Source of the DNA: Candidatus Aminicenantota bacterium
Lineage (GTDB): Bacteria; Acidobacteriota; Aminicenantia; UBA2199
Length of the DNA stretch: 15,514 bases
Direction of reading: 5' to 3'
Assembly (NCBI GenBank): GCA_020355945.1
Contig: CP070627.1
Location: 442,730 to 458,243 of the forward strand
The notes beneath the pieces were generated by a model. It was not told the DNA's origin. It worked only from the letters and a program-made list of their open reading frames with translations, and searched no databases. The translations under genes and the position numbers were made by a program. Every line of letters begins with the position of its first letter. The first letter of the stretch is position 1. This document shows, in pieces, positions 7,301-13,300 of the stretch.

Positions 7301-10300
7301 TGCCAACCAGGGCTACCAGTATGATGAACTGGTGGAAAGCCTGATGATAGACAGGGATACCAGTCGGAATCCCTTGTTTGATACCATGTTCATCTTGCAG
7401 AACCTGGACATTCCAGCAGTGGAAATCCCCGGTTTAAAGCTGAAACCCTATGAATATGACCGGGATACATCAAAATTCGATCTCACCTTCGAGTGTATTG
7501 AACTGGGGGAGCACCTGTCCTGCGTGTTTGAATACAGTACAACATTGTTTAAAGAAGAGACCATCCGCCGATTTATAAAATATTTAAAGCAGATCACGGC
7601 AGCGGTGTTGGAAAGGCCGGACACAAAAATAGCGGAAATAGACATGCTGCCGGCGGAAGAAAGGAGACAACTGGTCATTGATTTTAATGATACGGCGGAA
7701 GAATGCCCAAAAGACAAAACCATTTACCAGTTATTTGAAGACCAGGTGGATAAGTTCCCGGATCATGTGGTCCTGGTATTTAAAGATGAGACAGTGACGT
7801 TCCGCCAATTGGATGAAAGCGCCAATCAACTGGCCAATTATTTGCTCCTGGACAAGGGGCTTCATACGGGAGATCCAGTGGCGGTTTTAATGGAGCGGTG
7901 CATCGGGCTCATTGCATCCCTTTTGGGGGTGATGAAGGCGGGAGGTGCTTATGTTCCGTTGGATGCGTCGCTGCCAGGAGAACGGCTGCAGATGGTGTTC
8001 AATGATGCCTCGATTGACGTGGTGATTTCCCAGGAAAGATTTAGCCAAAAACTCACCCGGCTGCAAGCAGCTTACAGCGGATTTCACAGCTTAGTGTGCC
8101 TGGATGACCCAAAGAATAAGATAAATAAATATTCCACAGCAAGACCGGGAATCATAGGCGCCGGTAATCCTGCGTATGTCATGTATACTTCCGGTTCATC
8201 AGGGGCCCCCAAAGGTGTCCTGGTAGAACATCGCACCATTGTGAATACATTGATTTGGCGGAAAAATTACTATGAATATAAGCCGGGTAACGTTTCCCTA
8301 CAGAACCCCCCTTATTTCTTTGACAGCTCGGTGACAGATATATTTACCCCGATGCTGGGTGGTGCACGGCTGGTGCTGATATCCGAGGAAGAACGAACTG
8401 ACCTTGAGATCCTGAAAAAAATAATAAAAGCAAATAAAGTGAGTCACTTTATTGTCATTCCCGGTTTCTACAATGTTCTTGTTGAAGAGATTGCCGATTA
8501 TTTAACCGGTTTAAAAATGATAACCGCAGCCGGCGAGTATTTCCCGGATGAGCTGGTGAGAAAACATTTTGAAAAATTACCTGGTGTACGAATATTTAAT
8601 GAATACGGGCCCACAGAAAACAGTGTCAATACCACCGCCTATGAACTTCAACCTGGTTCGGAAAAGGCCTTAATCGGCAAACCCATCAGTAATGTAAGTG
8701 TTTACATCCTGGATCGGAATTTGTTTTTAAGTCCTATTGGAGTTGGAGGAGAGATATGTTTAGCCGGTTCAAGTTTAGCCAGGGGTTACTTGAATAACCC
8801 GGAATTAACCTTTGAAAAATTTCTTTCTCTCTCTCATCGGTCTTATAGGTCCTATAAGTCCTATAAGTCCTATATTTCTAAAACCATCTACCGAACCGGG
8901 GACCTGGGAAGATGGCTGCCAGAGGGGAACCTGGAATTTTTAGGCAGGGAAGACACCCAGGTAAAGATCAGGGGGATTCGGATTGAACTTGAAGAGATCG
9001 AGAATCGCTTAATGAAGCGAGATGACGTCAAAGAAACAGTGGTGCTGGCCCGGGAAGGTTTGGGGGGAGAAAAATATCTTTGTGCCTACGTCGTGCTCTC
9101 CGGCATTGCAGAGGAAGCACCGGGTATCGAAACCTCTCTAAAAGAATATTTATCGGAAAAGCTGCCAGGATACATGGTCCCCTCCTATTTCATGTTGATT
9201 GACTCGATTCCCTTTATGCCCAATGGTAAGATAGACCGCAGTGCTCTCCCCGTTCCCGAGCTTTCGACAGAGACCCGTACAGCGCCAGGGAATAAGGTTG
9301 AAGAGAAACTTTTGGAGATATGGGCCGAAGTGCTTGGGAGGGCAGCGGATACCCTAGGTATTGATTCCAACTTTTTCCAGTTAGGGGGTCATTCATTACG
9401 AGCCACCATTGTTGCCTCACGGATCCACAAAGCATTTCATGTAAAAGTCCCGGTGGCAGAGATATTCAATACACCCTTTATAAGGGGTTTGGCTAAATAT
9501 ATAACCGCAGCCGGGGAAGAACGATATGCAGCCATAGAGCCTGTAGAGGAGAAGGAATACTATGCCTTATCCCCGGCCCAGAAGCGCTTGTATCTTCTTC
9601 ACCAGATGGAGTTAAATAATGTCAGCTATAATCTGCCCCAGGTCATCCAGGTCCCGGGAGAGATAGAAAAGGAAAGGCTGGAATGGGTCTTTCACCAACT
9701 GGTCCAGCGTCATGAAAGCTTAAGAACGTCGTTTGAAATGTTAGAGGACGAGCCGGTACAGAGGATTCATGACCGGGTAGACTTTGCCCTGGAGTATTAT
9801 GAAGCGGATAAAGTTGAATGCCAGGGAATAATCGACCGATTTATGCGCCCCTTTGATTTAAGCCGACCGCCGCTCCTGAGAGCAGGTTTACTCAACCGTA
9901 CCGTACTTTTATTAGACATGCATCACATCATTACGGACGGTATATCCCAGGTAATATTAGAAGATGAATTCAATATGTTGGCTGCCGGTAAAGGGAAAGA
10001 TTTACCGCGCCTCAGGCTCCAGTATAAAGATTATTCCCGGTGGCAGAATAGTGAAAAACAGCGGGCCTTAATAAAAGAGCAGGAAGTCTATTGGTTAAAC
10101 ATGTTTGCCCATGAGATCCCGGTTCTTAATCTCCCCACAGATTATCCCCGGCCCTTCATGCGGAGTTTTGAAGGTAGTGAGCTGAAATTTGTATTAACTG
10201 GAAAGGAGAGTCAAACTTTAAAGACCCTGGCAAAAGAAACAGGCACCACCCTTTATATGGTCATTTTAGCGGTATTTAATATCCTGGTTTCAAAATTGAG

Positions 10301-13300
10301 CGGCCAGGAAGATATCATTGTGGGTACGCCCACAGCAGCGAGAAGACACGCTGACCTTGAACCAATAATAGGAATGTTTGTCAATACCCTGGCCATGAGA
10401 AATCACCCTGCCGAGGAGAAACGGTTTGAAGATTTCCTGGAAGAGGTCAAAGAGCGAACATTAGAAGCCTATGAGAACCAGGAGTACCCCTTCGAGGAGT
10501 TGGTGGATAAGATAGATGTGAAGCGAGATACCAGCCGTAACCCGGTATTTGATGTGATGTTTAACCTATTGAATCAAGAAGAGTATACAGGGGAAGTCCC
10601 GGGAATTGACCACCAGGATTCATATAAACATATAAAAAGAACCTCGAAATTTGATTTGACATTGTCCACTGTCGATCTTGGTGAGAGGTTACTCTGTGCT
10701 TTTGAATACTGCACCAAACTGTTTACACCCGCCACCATCGAACGATTCACCACCTATTTTAAGAAGCTGTTGCATGGTTTACCAGGGGATTCGCACCTAA
10801 AACTCTCAGGATTGGAAATCATTACGGAAGCGGAGAAGCATCTGGTTTTATATGAGTTTAATGATACCACTGCCCAATACCCCGGGGATTTGACCATCCA
10901 TCAGTTGTTTGAAGAACAGGTAGAACGAACGCCGGACCACATCGCCCTGGTTGGGGCCCACGAATTACACGAATTTCACGAATTACATGAAAAGTTAGAG
11001 GGGACAAGGGGGCTTGCCCCCTTGGCCAGTTCTGTGTCAATCACCTACAAAGAATTAAACAAAAGGTCCAATCAATTGGCCTGCCTGTTACGAGCCAAAG
11101 GTGTTCAACCCGATACCATTGTAGGTATTATGATGGAGCGGTCCATCGAAATAATAATAGGAATATTAGGTATATTAAAAGCAGGTGGTGCTTATCTGCC
11201 CATTGATAACGATTATCCGCAAGACCGCATCCGCACCATGCTAGAAGATTGCTGTGTATCGATTTTGATTGGGGAAGCCCATGTAAAAGGTAAGCATTCT
11301 TTTACAGGGTTAGAGGACCTGCACCTCATCGGCCATGAAAATAAAAGTGAGGAACCCAGGTGGATTGCAGTAAACAATATCACACCTGGCGAGCCCCCGG
11401 AGATGTTCCAGGGAGAAGACGAAAAGAATCCGGATCATATCAACCAACCCCCTGATCTGGCTTATATTATCTTTACTTCCGGGTCTACAGGAAAACCCAA
11501 AGGCGTGCTGATCCAGCATAGAAATGTCGTCCGGCTGATGTTTAATGACAGGTTTTTATTTGATTTCAACAGCCATGACGTGTGGACGTTGTTTCACTCC
11601 TGTTGTTTTGATTTTTCGGTATGGGAAATGTATGGGGCACTGTTGTATGGTGGGCGATTGGTGGTGATCCCCAAAATGGTGGCCAGGGATACCGCGACAT
11701 TTTTAGAAATATTAAAAAGAGAGAAAGTCACGGTCTTAAATCAAGTCCCTTCGGCATTTTATAATTTATCGTCCGAAGAATTGAAATATCTCGAAAAAAA
11801 ATTGAATTTAAAATATATCATCTTTGGAGGGGAAGCATTAAAACCGGTTAAATTAAAAGAATTGAAAAGAAAGTACCCTGGAACAAAATTCGTCAATATG
11901 TATGGTATTACAGAGACAACCGTGCACGTCACTTATAAAGAAATCGGTGATAAGGAAATCGATTTTAATTTATGTAATATCGGCAGAGCAATACCCACAT
12001 TAACCACATATGTAATGGATAAGAATTTGAAACTGCAGCCCAGGGGTGTGCCGGGAGAATTAGTAGTAGGAGGGGAAGGCCCTGGTAGAGGATATTTAAA
12101 TCGGCCAGAATTAACAAAAGAGAAATTTGTAAACCACCCCGACATACCCGATCAAAGACTCTATAGATCCGGAGACCTGGGAAAATTTTTAAAGAATGGG
12201 GAGATAGAATACCTGGGCAGAATAGATCAACAGGTCAAGATAAGGGGTTTCAGGATAGAACTGGGTGAGATCGAGAACTGCCTGATGGAGATCGATCATA
12301 TAAAGGAAGCAGTGGCAGCAGCCAGGGAGGACAACACAGGAGAGATGTACCTGTACGCTTATGTGGTATCGAAAACGGGTGAAGATATCAATGGTTTGGA
12401 ACTGAAAAATCGTTTGTCCGGACGCTTACCCTCCTATATGGTTCCCTCTTACATTGTGCCCCTGGAAAAGATCCCGTTAACCCCCAGCGGTAAAGTGGAC
12501 CGGGAAGCGCTGCCTGAGCCTGTTGGGGATGAATGGGCAGAGGATGATGCGCTGCCGGGACACAGTGTAAAAATGAAGTTGGTGGAGTTATGGTCCGAGG
12601 TCCTGGGCGTCGAGAAAGAAAATATCAATATCCATGCCCACTTTTTCCAATTGGGAGGAAATTCATTACGCGCCTCCAACCTTTCTTCAAGACTTCAAAA
12701 AGCCTTCAATGTAAAAATCCCTTTAAGCGAGATATTCAAGTCACCCACGATAAAGGGTTTACTTAAATATATAAAAAATGCCAAAGCAGAAAGATATGCA
12801 TCCGTAGAGTCTGCCGAGAAGAAGGAATACTATGTCTTATCCCCGGGTCAGAAGCGATTGTATCTCCTTGACCAGATGGAGTTGAATAATATCAGCTATA
12901 ACATACCCCAGGTTATCCCCTTCCCGGGAGAAATAGATAAAGAAAGGCTGGAATGGACCTTTAAAGAACTGGTCAAACGCCATGAAAGCTTGCGAACGTC
13001 GTTTGAAATGATGGGAGAAGAGCCGATCCAGAGGGTTCATGAAGATGTGGAATTTGCCGTCCAATATTATGATGCCCAAGAAGCCGAAGCCCGGGAAATC
13101 ATCGACAACTTCATGCGCCCCTTTGACTTAAGCCAGCCGCCGCTCTTGAGAGCCGATTTAATAAAGATTCAATCCGTACGTACCCCAAGTTCCATTCTTT
13201 TGTTGGACATGCACCACATCATTACCGACGGTGCGTCCCAGGCTGTATTAACAGGTGAATTCCACCGGCTGTACACCGATGAAGAGGAAACCTTACCCCC

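Larger units (their letters stand above)
10860..12510 (+). other. Adenylation domain, gene 2 module 3; threonine code DFWNIGMVHK
   Basis: Cores: A3 FTSGSTGKPKG (11472-11504), A4 FDFSVWE (11607-11627), A5 NMYGITETT, A7 YRSGDLGKF, A8 KIRGFRIELGEIE, and A10 PSGKVDR. The ten specificity positions read D-F-W-N-I-G-M-V-H-K, identical to the well-known threonine signature, so L-threonine is the predicted substrate with high confidence. The N-terminal loop holds HELHEFHELHE plus the GTRGLAPL palindrome before SITYKELN. Confidence 0.95.

Noticed and set aside
8832..8876. CRISPR array
   Set aside because: The units are 9 bp, directly adjacent and without spacers, and are translated in frame.
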